The notes: a model not told the origin generated them from the letters alone. A stretch of 9,055 nt of DNA from an uncultured Pelolinea sp. (GCA_937902055.1 CALGUJ010000063.1:1-9055); one strand, 5' to 3'. Shown: positions 1 to 6,105, counted from the stretch's first letter. Translations and numbers: made by a program.

Positions 1-44
1 TTTTTGGTGCTAAATCTCTTCAGTGGGGCAAATTCTCCTCCCTT

Positions 45-70
45 TTACTTTCATAAATTACTTTCATAAA
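45..70. repeat. Perfect 13-bp tandem duplication
   Basis: The 13-mer TTACTTTCATAAA occurs twice head to tail with no spacer, just downstream of the stop codon of the GIY-YIG gene. On the minus strand it is followed by a purine-rich AAAGGGAGGAG (35-45) that resembles a ribosome binding site. No start codon with a usable reading frame follows before the window edge. It may be a simple duplication or part of the 5' region of a gene to the left. Confidence 0.6.
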
Positions 71-89
71 ATACAAGCCACGTACCAAT

Positions 90-818
90 TTAGCAGTTTA
101 TATATTTTATAGGATTTTGTGCTCCTAAAGTAATGTATTTCTCAACACTACCGCCAACATAGTGCTGAAGATTTTCCGCTATAATCCCTTCAAAACGCCA
201 ACGTTTTTGCGTCTTTTGATCTTGACTTCTAGCAGCTATAGGAAACCAGCATTTAATTTCGTATACCTGCCTAACAATCCCGTTATATACTGAAAGGGCG
301 TATTTTGCCCGATTTCGTCTTTCACCTATTACCCAGTTACCACGTGTAATCTCATATAGCCTCTCGTCACTGATACCGCGCTCAAACAACCGATTTACCT
401 TGATAAGAATAGCAGGCTCTTGAATATCTATTTGAGCAGCGTCATAATGCATCATAATTTCAGATACAGTCATTTTGCCGCGATTGTTTGAGTTGTGACC
501 TTGAACGACGTTTGTTAAGTCTTTAATTCCAATGTAATCTATCAAAGATGCTTCAACTTCGAACGCTTCTTTTTCTGTTAATCCGTGACGAAGAATTACA
601 TGCTGAACTTGAAAACCTCTTGCTTGAATTGAGCGAATTTTTTCGAGCTTATCGCTTGCTTGTGGTGAAGTCAGTGCGGAATTCAGATGAGCAAAAATAC
701 GATTTTCAGTGCCTTTTCCAACATAAAAGATAGTGTCCGTTTCGGGATCAATCAAAAGATAGACATAATATCCAAGTTTTTCAATTACTGCGGTAGAAAA
801 TTCTTTAACTTCAGCCAT
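90..818 (-). CDS. GIY-YIG nuclease-domain protein, LEM-3-like/COG3680 type
   Basis: A 242-residue protein with an N-terminal GIY-YIG domain. The two signature strands are YVY (residues 18-20) and YVG (32-34), followed by GKG, an arginine at position 40 in the catalytic position, the RHGLTEKEA block (78-85), acidic residues E87/E89 and a GHNSNNRG block (107-114). This pattern matches the LEM-3-like/COG3680 group rather than UvrC or homing nucleases. The remaining 120 residues form a second domain I cannot name. Family members are predicted metal-dependent DNA endonucleases; the biological role in bacteria is not established. I chose ATG 818 over an in-frame TTG at 857 because family similarity begins right after it and a purine-rich stretch precedes it; an in-frame stop lies at 876-878. 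It follows the NucS-like gene on the same strand after 89 bases, so the two may share a transcript. The gene is AT-rich compared with the guaA region. Confidence 0.88.
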   Translation of the reverse strand: MAEVKEFSTAVIEKLGYYVYLLIDPETDTIFYVGKGTENRIFAHLNSALTSPQASDKLEKIRSIQARGFQVQHVILRHGLTEKEAFEVEASLIDYIGIKDLTNVVQGHNSNNRGKMTVSEIMMHYDAAQIDIQEPAILIKVNRLFERGISDERLYEITRGNWVIGERRNRAKYALSVYNGIVRQVYEIKCWFPIAARSQDQKTQKRWRFEGIIAENLQHYVGGSVEKYITLGAQNPIKYINC

Positions 819-907
819 CTTTTCTTTTCTATTCTGAATCTCCCGGCGCGCGTGCAAAATCTTCGCCCGTTTGTTTCACATTTGGTGTCTTTTTCAAGTT
901 GAGGATT

Positions 908-1978
908 TTAAATTGGGTTTTCTCCTTGACCCTTTAACCCATGTTTTTCAATTTCTTGCGTAACTTTGGTTAACCACGAAAATAACCATTCAATTTGTTT
1001 TTCTGAGAATTTACGATTTATTAAACACTTTAATTCTTTACCAGCGGGTTGAAATAGACCTGAATTCTGGGCTTCCACATACAAGGCTTGTAATTCTTGA
1101 TCTGTAATATCCACTTTGCTTAACAATCCACCACGCCCACCAAGAGCCGAATATATGGATTGCTGATAAACTGATTTTGATGGATACCCAAAACAAAAAG
1201 CAACATGAGTGCCATATAAATTAACATTAAGAGAGAAGCCTTTTGTACCCCAATGAATAGGTAATGAATTAGACTTTGCCCAAGCCAACAATCTTTCAAA
1301 TAAAAACTTGCCATTTTCGTCCAACGAATTGTAGAAGGCGCCTTCGGAGATCATTGGTAATGAACTTGATGAAACCTTAGAAATATTTCCCACCTCATTC
1401 CCTACGACAATACTTGTGGATAATAACTTTAATCCTCCATCAGCTTTGAAAAATGTAAATTCTAAACAAGTGACCCTAACCCCCTTGTTTCGAAGAAAAG
1501 TTGATGTTTGGCGAATTTCAGGTGTAATTCTTTGACCGACCAGTACGATTCTTTGATCGTTATTAAATACAATCGCCTCATCAGAATTCAAACCGAAATA
1601 CTCACGATGGTATTGGGCAAGATTTAATGCTTCATCGCCTGAATAATTTCTAAAAATTTCATCTAGATGTTCATAACCTAATTTTTCAATAAAGGATGCA
1701 TATTCAAGAGCCTGCGCTAGCGTTTCGCGTGGAGTACGGTCTCTTTTCAGTTCAATAACGACTAAATCGCCTAGTCTATCAATAGCCAGCAAGTCTATAA
1801 AACTGCCAAGATTTGTAGTAACTTGCCTACCAATAATTAACAAACTGCCATTTTCTATTATTTTGTCTGGATTATTTTCAAGCCAAGTTTCCAAAACCGA
1901 TTCCTGATGTTCATCTTGGAATCCAGTTTCTGCATACTCTTGGAATCTGTTATCGGGTGTAATGCCATAAATTTTCAT
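908..1978 (-). CDS. NucS/DUF91-like PD-(D/E)XK nuclease-fold protein
   Basis: A 356-residue protein. The N-terminal third carries a PD-(D/E)XK core as in NucS/DUF91 proteins: FIDLLAID with D62, then LVVIELKRD with E76 and K78, then Q89 in the helix that follows. A helical N-terminal section (about residues 22-40) is also typical of this group. NucS proteins cut mismatched or branched DNA, but many DUF91-domain proteins with other C-termini are uncharacterised. The C-terminal half (about 220-356) is an alpha/beta region with GGRGG near its middle that I do not recognise. ATG 1978 is preferred over a TTG at 2026: GGGAG sits four bases before the ATG, and the TTG lies inside a probable -35 box. 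The gene is AT-rich and is probably co-transcribed with the GIY-YIG gene downstream. A restriction, defence or repair role is inferred from the fold only. Confidence 0.85.
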   Translation of the reverse strand: MKIYGITPDNRFQEYAETGFQDEHQESVLETWLENNPDKIIENGSLLIIGRQVTTNLGSFIDLLAIDRLGDLVVIELKRDRTPRETLAQALEYASFIEKLGYEHLDEIFRNYSGDEALNLAQYHREYFGLNSDEAIVFNNDQRIVLVGQRITPEIRQTSTFLRNKGVRVTCLEFTFFKADGGLKLLSTSIVVGNEVGNISKVSSSSLPMISEGAFYNSLDENGKFLFERLLAWAKSNSLPIHWGTKGFSLNVNLYGTHVAFCFGYPSKSVYQQSIYSALGGRGGLLSKVDITDQELQALYVEAQNSGLFQPAGKELKCLINRKFSEKQIEWLFSWLTKVTQEIEKHGLKGQGENPI

Positions 1979-1998
1979 AGAACTCCCAATCTTCTGAT

Positions 1999-2026
1999 GA
2001 TATAGTTCTGCCTGAAAACAAGTCAA
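1999..2026 (-). promoter_or_regulatory. Probable sigma70-type promoter of the NucS-like gene
   Basis: On the minus strand, TTGACT (2021-2026) is followed after 16 bases by TATATC (1999-2004). Transcription would start near 1992, leaving a short leader that contains the GGGAG ribosome binding site of the gene starting at 1978. A second AT-rich inverted repeat (TATAAT/ATTATA around GG, 2065-2078) lies upstream and could be an alternative -10 region or an operator. Confidence 0.5.
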
Positions 2027-2116
2027 TTACATTGGTGATTGCATGCAAGCAGTTTCAACCCACGTATAATGGATTATATCCAATTCTTTTTTTAGAACTA
2101 TTATTAAGAATCAAAA

Positions 2117-2144
2117 AAGCGTTTTCTGGATTAAGAAAACGCTT
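2117..2144 (-). terminator. Intrinsic terminator, minus strand
   Basis: A perfect 10-bp inverted repeat, AAGCGTTTTC and GAAAACGCTT, with an 8-base loop. Read on the minus strand, the stem runs into TTTTTTGATT, giving a U tract. It lies 25 bases beyond the stop of the broken DUF35 copy, so it was probably that gene's own terminator. It now ends transcription from the toxin-antitoxin operon. On the plus strand it is followed by a weaker T-rich stretch. Confidence 0.75.
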
Positions 2145-2168
2145 CTATATTATTTTTGTCAAAAGTAT

Positions 2169-2340
2169 TTACTGTGATCCAGCAAGCACCGGTCTGAACT
2201 TGTAACCATAAATCAACATGCCTCACTCGTCGTCATCTTCCTTGATACGGCGGAAGATCCTCTCGACCGGCATGCCGATCTTGACGGGCTGGCTGCCCAG
2301 ATCGGTGAGCTGGGCGGTGTCGGTGGGGCAATCAGCCAAT
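2169..2340 (-). pseudogene. Truncated DUF35 gene copy, 3' end only, with in-frame stop
   Basis: The minus strand encodes the last ~56 residues of a protein that aligns without gaps to the C-terminus of the intact DUF35 gene at 3639-4040. The stretch TAQLTDLGSQPVKIGMPVE is identical in both, and the end reads GMLIYGYKFRPV in both. At nucleotide level 2191-2340 matches 3655-3804 at a constant offset of 1464. An arginine codon of the intact copy is a TGA stop here (2223-2225), and a few substitutions are present (for example MVT to RIF). The copy reaches its own stop TAA at 2169-2171. The whole N-terminal half, including the zinc ribbon, is missing: similarity stops at 2340, 15 bases before the end of the toxin-antitoxin operon. 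It is a dead relic of a second DUF35 gene in the same orientation. Confidence 0.93.
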
Positions 2341-2354
2341 CCGAAAGCATGGAT

Positions 2355-2756
2355 TTAAACTCTTACACCCGACCTGGTATGCAAGGAATGATGAGGGGTG
2401 GATTTTCCCATGATCAGATCAGCAGGAATCCCCAGGCCGGTATGCAAGCGGCGGATCATTTCCAGCGATAGCCCGCGTTTATGATTCAGTACTTCCGAAA
2501 CGCGCTCCTTGCTGCCCAGGTAAACGACCAAATCCGAACGGCTCAGACCGCGGCTTTCCATATAATATTCCAACACCTGCACCGGATCATCCGGTTCAGG
2601 GATGGGGAAATGTTTGGCTTCATAAGCCTCCACCAGCGTTACCAACACATCCATGCGGTCGCCCTCGGGGGTGCCAGGCTGGGATTCTATCAATTTCTCA
2701 ATTTCTTTCAGAGCTGTCTGATAATCGGCTTCACTGCGAATTGGTTTGATCTCCAT
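2355..2756 (-). CDS. higA: HigA-type antitoxin/regulator (E. coli HigA-like, COG5499)
   Basis: A 133-residue protein with the architecture of E. coli HigA. An N-terminal helical part (SEADYQTALKEIEKLIE, then a segment ending in VTLVEAYEAKHFPIP) precedes a C-terminal helix-turn-helix (GLSRSDLVVYLGSKERVSEV, LNHKRGLSLEMIRRL, GIPADLI). Such proteins bind and neutralise a HigB-family mRNA interferase and repress their own promoter. Here it is the third gene of the operon and follows a different antitoxin that already pairs with the toxin. Its own usual HigB partner is absent, so it is an extra or orphan antitoxin. ATG 2756 is preferred over TTG 2762; there is no clear ribosome binding site, and the start lies 10 bases past the stop of the preceding gene, which suggests translational coupling. 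It may act as a second repressor. Confidence 0.88.
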   Translation of the reverse strand: MEIKPIRSEADYQTALKEIEKLIESQPGTPEGDRMDVLVTLVEAYEAKHFPIPEPDDPVQVLEYYMESRGLSRSDLVVYLGSKERVSEVLNHKRGLSLEMIRRLHTGLGIPADLIMGKSTPHHSLHTRSGVRV

Positions 2757-2766
2757 TTTCAATTCA

Positions 2767-3060
2767 TTATTTCGCGCAAACTACATCCAGGACTGCATCC
2801 GGATGTTTATCCGCCACACGCAGCAGGACCATGGCCGGTCCTTCCGGAACTCGCCGGCCTTGCTCCCAATTACGCAATGTACGAACACTGATGCCCAGCA
2901 TGGCAGCGAATTGGTCCTGGGTCAGTTGATAGCCATCGCGGATACGCTTGATATCCGGGCTATTCAAATGAAACCTGCGGCTGGGCTCTTTTTCTCCACG
3001 CAGGATGGAACTCCCCTCTTTTACGCTGGCAATTAATTCAGCAAACATTTCTTCTTTCAT
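2767..3060 (-). CDS. higA: HigA2/NadS-like XRE-family antitoxin
   Basis: A 97-residue protein whose C-terminal half is a classic XRE helix-turn-helix: LTQDQFAAMLGISVRTLRNW at residues 46-65, then EQGRRVPEGPA. The N-terminal ~40 residues are polar and resemble the flexible toxin-binding arm of Vibrio HigA2. It should bind and inhibit the upstream toxin and repress the operon. The ATG overlaps the toxin stop by four bases (ATGA), and a strong ribosome binding site (GAGGA) lies within the end of the toxin gene. Toxin-first order with a four-base overlap is typical of HigBA modules. Length fits the family. Confidence 0.93.
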   Translation of the reverse strand: MKEEMFAELIASVKEGSSILRGEKEPSRRFHLNSPDIKRIRDGYQLTQDQFAAMLGISVRTLRNWEQGRRVPEGPAMVLLRVADKHPDAVLDVVCAK

Positions 3061-3374
3061 GGGTATTCCTCTTCCATTATTTTTCTCAGGGCTTTTAATT
3101 GAGTTGGTGTTAAATCGTCCTGTTCATTTTTCTTATAAAGAAACAGCATCAAAATTATCTCGTCATCGACTGCCCAATAATATATTGCGCGAGCACCTCC
3201 GCTTTTTCCTCGACCCGGTAATGACCAACGTACCTTTCTCAGCCCTCCACCACCAGGAATTACCGGACCCAAACAGGGATTTAGCATTAGCGCCACCTGC
3301 AATTGATGGTACTCATCATCTGAAAGTATGGCAGTTACTTGCTTAGTGAAAATTGAAGTCTCAAGGATTTCCAT
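3057..3374 (-). CDS. higB: HigB2/RelE-like toxin (mRNA interferase)
   Basis: A 105-residue protein with the motifs of the HigB2 (COG4737) branch of the RelE superfamily: DDEYHQLQVALMLNP (19-33), GGGGLRKVRW (41-50), GKSGGARAIYY (56-66) and the C-terminal YKKNEQDDLTP (80-90). These toxins cleave mRNA at the ribosome; the basic residues in the middle and the late YKKNE segment form the active face in characterised relatives. It appears intact. It is the first gene of the operon, 21 bases downstream of a consensus promoter. No Shine-Dalgarno sequence is visible before ATG 3374, which would keep toxin translation low compared with the antitoxin, whose site is strong. Confidence 0.93.
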   Translation of the reverse strand: MEILETSIFTKQVTAILSDDEYHQLQVALMLNPCLGPVIPGGGGLRKVRWSLPGRGKSGGARAIYYWAVDDEIILMLFLYKKNEQDDLTPTQLKALRKIMEEEYP

Positions 3375-3394
3375 ATTAGCATTTATGTATTGAG

Positions 3395-3423
3395 ATTATA
3401 CGCCATTGGCGTACTTGTGTCAA
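3395..3423 (-). promoter_or_regulatory. Consensus promoter of the toxin-antitoxin operon with operator in the spacer
   Basis: On the minus strand, TTGACA (3418-3423) and TATAAT (3395-3400) are separated by exactly 17 bases, a perfect sigma70 match. The spacer and the edge of the -10 box contain the 15-bp palindrome TACGCCATTGGCGTA (3399-3413). A dimeric helix-turn-helix antitoxin bound there would block RNA polymerase, the usual autoregulation of type II toxin-antitoxin operons. Which of the two antitoxins binds cannot be told from sequence. Confidence 0.85.
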
Positions 3424-3430
3424 CCAACAC

Positions 3431-3455
3431 AAACTCCCTCACGTAGAGGGAGTTT
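3431..3455. terminator. Strong hairpin between the DUF35 gene and the toxin-antitoxin promoter
   Basis: AAACTCCCTC and GAGGGAGTTT form a perfect 10-bp stem around a 5-base loop. It lies eight bases upstream of the toxin-antitoxin promoter and 184 bases downstream of the DUF35 stop. There is no long T run on either side (TTTGAATTT on plus, GTGTTGG on minus), so it is at best a moderate terminator. It may shield the toxin-antitoxin promoter from read-through. Confidence 0.45.
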
Positions 3456-3473
3456 GAATTTACCAATTAACGA

Positions 3474-3623
3474 CCTTGGCTTCGACAAGCTCAGCCAGCG
3501 GTCTATGGTTTACCCCAGGGTATGTTTCGCGATCGACACCCTCCGCTGCGTTGAGCGGAGGAGCCTTGGCTTACCTAAAGGTATGCTTCGCAATCGACGC
3601 CCTACGCTGCGCTGAGGGCAGGT
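3474..3623. repeat. Degenerate direct repeats in the intergenic region
   Basis: Two related blocks stand 61 bases apart: one starts GGTATGTTTCGCGATCGAC at 3519, the other GGTATGCTTCGCAATCGAC at 3580. They match at roughly 34 of 41 positions, and each is preceded by TACC four bases upstream, so each can form a TACC/GGTA mini-hairpin. The motif CCTTGGC also recurs (3474-3480 and 3564-3570). Each block ends in a potential hairpin (CTCCGCT...AGCGGAG at 3541-3560). There is no credible gene here; it looks like a small dispersed-repeat cluster. Confidence 0.65.
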
Positions 3624-3638
3624 GCTCAGTGTTCGCGC

Positions 3639-4040
3639 CTAGCTTCCCATCACAGGGCGGAACTTGTAACCGTAGATCAACATGCCGCGCTCGTCGCCGT
3701 CCTCTTTGATGCGTCGGGTGACCATCTCGACCGGCATGCCGATCTTGACGGGCTGGCTGCCCAGATCGGTGAGTTGGGCGGTGACGGTGGGGCCTTCGGC
3801 CAATTTGACCAGGGCCACAGTATAGGGCGTGTTGCGCTCGAAGCCGGCGGGGGCGTTGTTCATCACGGTGTAGGAATAGACCTCGCCGCGCCCGCTGAAG
3901 CGGAAGGGTTCTTTGGCTTCGCCGCCGCACTCGGGGCAGACGTCGCGGGCCGGGAAAATCTTGGCGTCACAGTGCGGGCAGACTTCACCCACCAAACCGT
4001 AACGTTGTTTTTGTAATCTCCAATGGCGTGGAACTTCCAT
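3639..4040 (-). CDS. Zn-ribbon/OB-fold protein, DUF35 family (acyl-CoA-associated)
   Basis: A 133-residue protein, full length for the family. The N-terminus has a zinc ribbon with C21-x2-C24 and C35-x2-C38 (VCPHCD, VCPECGG), followed by an OB-fold (about 46-133) starting GRGEVYSYTVMN and containing the conserved AQLTDLG segment. DUF35 proteins (COG1545) partner thiolases and HMG-CoA-synthase-like enzymes, where the OB-fold binds the CoA part of the substrate. No thiolase gene is next to it here. The start is well supported: AAGGAG lies six bases before ATG 4040. A possible -10 box (TAGAAT, 4073-4078) lies upstream. The truncated copy at 2169-2340 matches its C-terminal ~55 residues. This is the intact copy. 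Confidence 0.93.
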   Translation of the reverse strand: MEVPRHWRLQKQRYGLVGEVCPHCDAKIFPARDVCPECGGEAKEPFRFSGRGEVYSYTVMNNAPAGFERNTPYTVALVKLAEGPTVTAQLTDLGSQPVKIGMPVEMVTRRIKEDGDERGMLIYGYKFRPVMGS

Positions 4041-4395
4041 TGCAATCTCCTTGTTCTTGATTCGTGAGGGCTATTCTAGAGGGGAAAGGCTATCAGAAAC
4101 TCTCAAATCCCTATCCCCTTTCTCTCACGTTCACCTTTTGACAGGTTGCTTTGCGGGCAGCTTTTTGATATCTTAAGCAGCGTAAATAGAACATAGTTTC
4201 TATTTCTCCCTCACCGGCGGGCCGGCGCCCGCAAAGGCCACACGCCGGGCCGGGGAACGGTTGGAACCATCGCTGCACTGCACCGCAGGCTCGCCCCGGC
4301 GCGCTCCCTCCCGCGCCGCCGCAGCCGCCAGGCACCCCTCCACCCGCCCGGGCCGGCCCGCTGCAGGGAAAAAATCTCACAACAATGATGCAACC
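4041..4395. other. Gene-free stretch between the DUF35 gene and the phage remnant
   Basis: The first 150 bases are of balanced composition and hold the upstream signals of the DUF35 gene. From about 4210 to 4370 the plus strand becomes strikingly C-rich, with many CCC and GCC runs. A plus-strand TTGACA (4138-4143) has no convincing -10 partner at the right distance. Open frames crossing this part look like composition artefacts: they are rich in Arg, Ala, Pro and Gly and show no family pattern. I see no RNA gene. Confidence 0.5.
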
Positions 4396-4794
4396 ATGAC
4401 AGACACGAACCCAACCCTCAACAAACCCAAACGCAAGCGCGGCGCTCAACCAGGCAACACCAACTCCCTCAAGCACGGTTTCTATTCCCATCGCTTCAAC
4501 AATTTAGAGATCTCCGACCTCGGCACGGCTCTTTCCGACGGCCTCACCGACGAGATCGCCCTCGTCCGGGTGATCATCCGCCGCGTCTTCGAATACGCCG
4601 ATACCGACGCCCAGGACCTCGACACCTGGTCTGCCGCCCTCAACACCCTGGGCGCCGCTTCCACCCGCCTCGCCGGCCTCCTGCGCACCCAGCAGATCAT
4701 CGCCGGCGATTCCGGCGACGTGATCAGCGTTCTATCACAAGCCATTGGAGAGGTAGCTCATGACCTTGGACTCAGCGACCCCGCGGGACGTTAA
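4396..4794 (+). CDS. Phage small-terminase-like protein with GNTNSLKHG motif
   Basis: A 132-residue protein beginning with a basic, low-complexity tail (NKPKRKRGAQPGNTNSLKHG, residues 9-28) and continuing as a helical domain. The basic motif ending GNTN(S/A)LKHGFYS is common in small proteins encoded just before large terminases in phages and prophages, and is thought to contact DNA. Position two genes upstream of a terminase ATPase supports a packaging role, probably as small terminase or regulator. I start it at ATG 4396; the frame is open back to a TTG at 4261, but that part is composition-driven (Arg/Ala/Pro-rich) and lacks family character. No strong ribosome binding site precedes the ATG. 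Confidence 0.6.
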   Translation: MTDTNPTLNKPKRKRGAQPGNTNSLKHGFYSHRFNNLEISDLGTALSDGLTDEIALVRVIIRRVFEYADTDAQDLDTWSAALNTLGAASTRLAGLLRTQQIIAGDSGDVISVLSQAIGEVAHDLGLSDPAGR

Positions 4795-4832
4795 GCTCGC
4801 GCTGTCCGTAATCTGCGTAGAAATGGGGTTCT

Positions 4833-5141
4833 ATGGACGACTTGCAAGCCCAGCTCCTGACCGAGCAATTCAACCGCCTGAAAGACAGTATCGAGTCGCG
4901 CTTTCGGCGGATCGAAAAAGAATTAGAGCACCGCGACAGCCTCGACGCTGAAAAGATGGCCGCCGTCAAAGACCAGCTCCAGCATATCCAGTCCGACGTC
5001 GCCGACCACGAGAGCAGGATCCGCGCCATCGATGACTCCGTGATCGCCAACAAATCCACCGCCACCCTCACCCAGGCCGGCCAGGCCGCCCTCACCCTGA
5101 TTGCCGCCGCGATCGCCGCCTGGCTCGGGGGCAAGCAATGA
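4833..5141 (+). CDS. Coiled-coil protein with C-terminal membrane segment (XhlA/holin-like)
   Basis: A 102-residue protein. Residues 1-68 are charged and heptad-rich (FNRLKDSIESRFRRIEKELE, then DQLQHIQSDVADHESRIRAI), predicting a long coiled coil. Residues 84-99 (QAALTLIAAAIAAWLG) are a hydrophobic helix ending in GGKQ. This layout, a coiled coil then one C-terminal transmembrane helix, matches phage XhlA/holin-accessory proteins that act at the cell membrane during lysis. In this position, ahead of the terminase, it could also be an uncharacterised packaging accessory. The start has GGGG five bases upstream. It follows the small-terminase-like gene after 38 bases on the same strand. Confidence 0.6.
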   Translation: MDDLQAQLLTEQFNRLKDSIESRFRRIEKELEHRDSLDAEKMAAVKDQLQHIQSDVADHESRIRAIDDSVIANKSTATLTQAGQAALTLIAAAIAAWLGGKQ

Positions 5142-5225
5142 CCGCCGACCGCCAGATATGGGACTATACCAGCTCCGATCGCACCCACATGTGGGGGGTA
5201 ATCTCCCTGGAAAGCCGGCAGACTG

Positions 5226-6023
5226 ATGGCCAACAACCAGGTGATCCTGCAGTGCCGGCGCGCCATGGCCGACGTCGACACCTTTATCGAGACTTGCTCG
5301 ACCATCAAGCTGCGCGACTACCAGCGCGGCGTGGCCGAGGCGGTCTTCCGCTCCATCCGCGAACGCGCCGGCCGCTCCTTCGTGGTTATGTTCCCCCGAC
5401 AATCCGGAAAGAACGAACTGCAGGCGCAGCTCGAAACCTATCTGCTGTGCTGCTACTACCTGATGAACGCTGAAATGGTCAAAGTGTCCCCCACCTGGAA
5501 GCCTCAAACCCTCAACGCCATGCGCCGCCTGGAGCGCGTTCTCGGCGGTAACCTGATCGCCAGGCACCTTTGGACCAAAGAATCCGGATACATCTACCGC
5601 TGCGGGAAGGCTCGCATTTATTTTTTCTCCGGGCAGCCGCGCTCCAATATCGTGGGAGCCACGGCCAACGTCCTGCTGGAAGTGGACGAAGCCCAGGACA
5701 TCCTCCCCGCCAAGTTCGACAAGGACATCGCCCCCATGGCCGCCAGCACCAACGCCACGCGCGTCTTTTGGGGCACTGCCTGGACCTCCCGCACGCTGCT
5801 GGCACGCGAGCTGCGCGCCGCGCGCCAGGCAGAACAAACCGACGGCATCCGCCGCGTGTTCGTCCTCACCGCCGAGGAAGCCCGCATTGAGGCTTATTTA
5901 AACAGCGGGATCTCGCTCCAAAGCATGGTTTTTGCCCTGTGGAATAAGGTAATGAATTCGGACGCCACCGCCGCGGATCAGATCCAGGCATCAATGATAG
6001 AAATAAACAAAGGAATTAATTAA
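5226..6023 (+). CDS. Truncated phage large terminase: ATPase domain fused to an unrelated tail
   Basis: A 265-residue protein. Residues ~28-216 are a large-terminase ATPase: KLRDYQRGVAEAVF near the start, Walker A PRQSGKNE (57-64), Walker B VLLEVDEAQ (149-157, D154/E155), and motif III GTAWTS (183-188). Full-length terminases run to roughly 450-550 residues with a C-terminal RNase H-like nuclease that makes the packaging cut; this is absent. After about residue 217 the sequence switches to IEAYLNSGISLQSMVFALWNK..., which resembles the extreme C-terminus of some phage portal proteins; that resemblance is weak. The change coincides with a drift to AT-rich codons. The simplest reading is a deletion that joined mid-terminase to the end of a downstream phage gene. 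ATG 5226 is chosen because an in-frame stop lies at 5199. It cannot package DNA by itself. Confidence 0.8.
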   Translation: MANNQVILQCRRAMADVDTFIETCSTIKLRDYQRGVAEAVFRSIRERAGRSFVVMFPRQSGKNELQAQLETYLLCCYYLMNAEMVKVSPTWKPQTLNAMRRLERVLGGNLIARHLWTKESGYIYRCGKARIYFFSGQPRSNIVGATANVLLEVDEAQDILPAKFDKDIAPMAASTNATRVFWGTAWTSRTLLARELRAARQAEQTDGIRRVFVLTAEEARIEAYLNSGISLQSMVFALWNKVMNSDATAADQIQASMIEINKGIN

Positions 6024-6105
6024 TGGAATCAGTATTACTGGTAAGTCTGTAGATAAAAACCTTTCAGATTGGAAAAATAAATTCAATACTCAAATAACTA
6101 TTTGA
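6007..6105 (+). pseudogene. Possible frameshifted tail of the gene fused to the terminase
   Basis: In the frame one base on from the terminase stop, 32 codons are open from 6007 to a TGA at 6103-6105, reading KELINGISITGKSVDKNL and then SDWKNKFNTQ. It has no start codon of its own, looks protein-like, and directly follows the foreign C-terminal tail of the terminase remnant. A single frameshift near 6004-6021 would join the two. This is a guess; the fragment is too short for family assignment. Confidence 0.3.

Noticed and set aside
3005..3346. Plus-strand open frame opposite the toxin gene
   Set aside because: It is the complement of a clear HigB2-type toxin and has no recognisable motifs.
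3431..3623. Possible CRISPR array or tRNA in the repeat-rich gap
   Set aside because: Only two diverged blocks, no regular spacers, and no cloverleaf or conserved tRNA loop sequence.
4138..4165. Plus-strand TTGACA as a promoter for the phage genes
   Set aside because: The sequence at 16-18 bases downstream has no -10 match, and the first credible start is more than 200 bases away.
4760..4951. Plus-strand 63-codon frame with good ribosome binding site GGAGAGG
   Set aside because: It overlaps the end of one gene and the coiled-coil gene in another frame, and its second half is Arg/Pro/Ala composition. No family resemblance seen.
5138..5473. Plus-strand open frame starting with ATGA overlap after the coiled-coil gene
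   Set aside because: The start context is attractive (four-base overlap, G-rich upstream), but after 29 codons it overlaps the well-supported terminase in another frame and becomes Arg/Pro-rich. A very short real gene cannot be excluded.
4923..5837. Long minus-strand open frame opposite the coiled-coil and terminase genes
   Set aside because: It is a shadow of GC-rich coding DNA on the plus strand; the product is Gly/Val/Ala-rich with no family pattern, while the plus strand shows clear terminase motifs.
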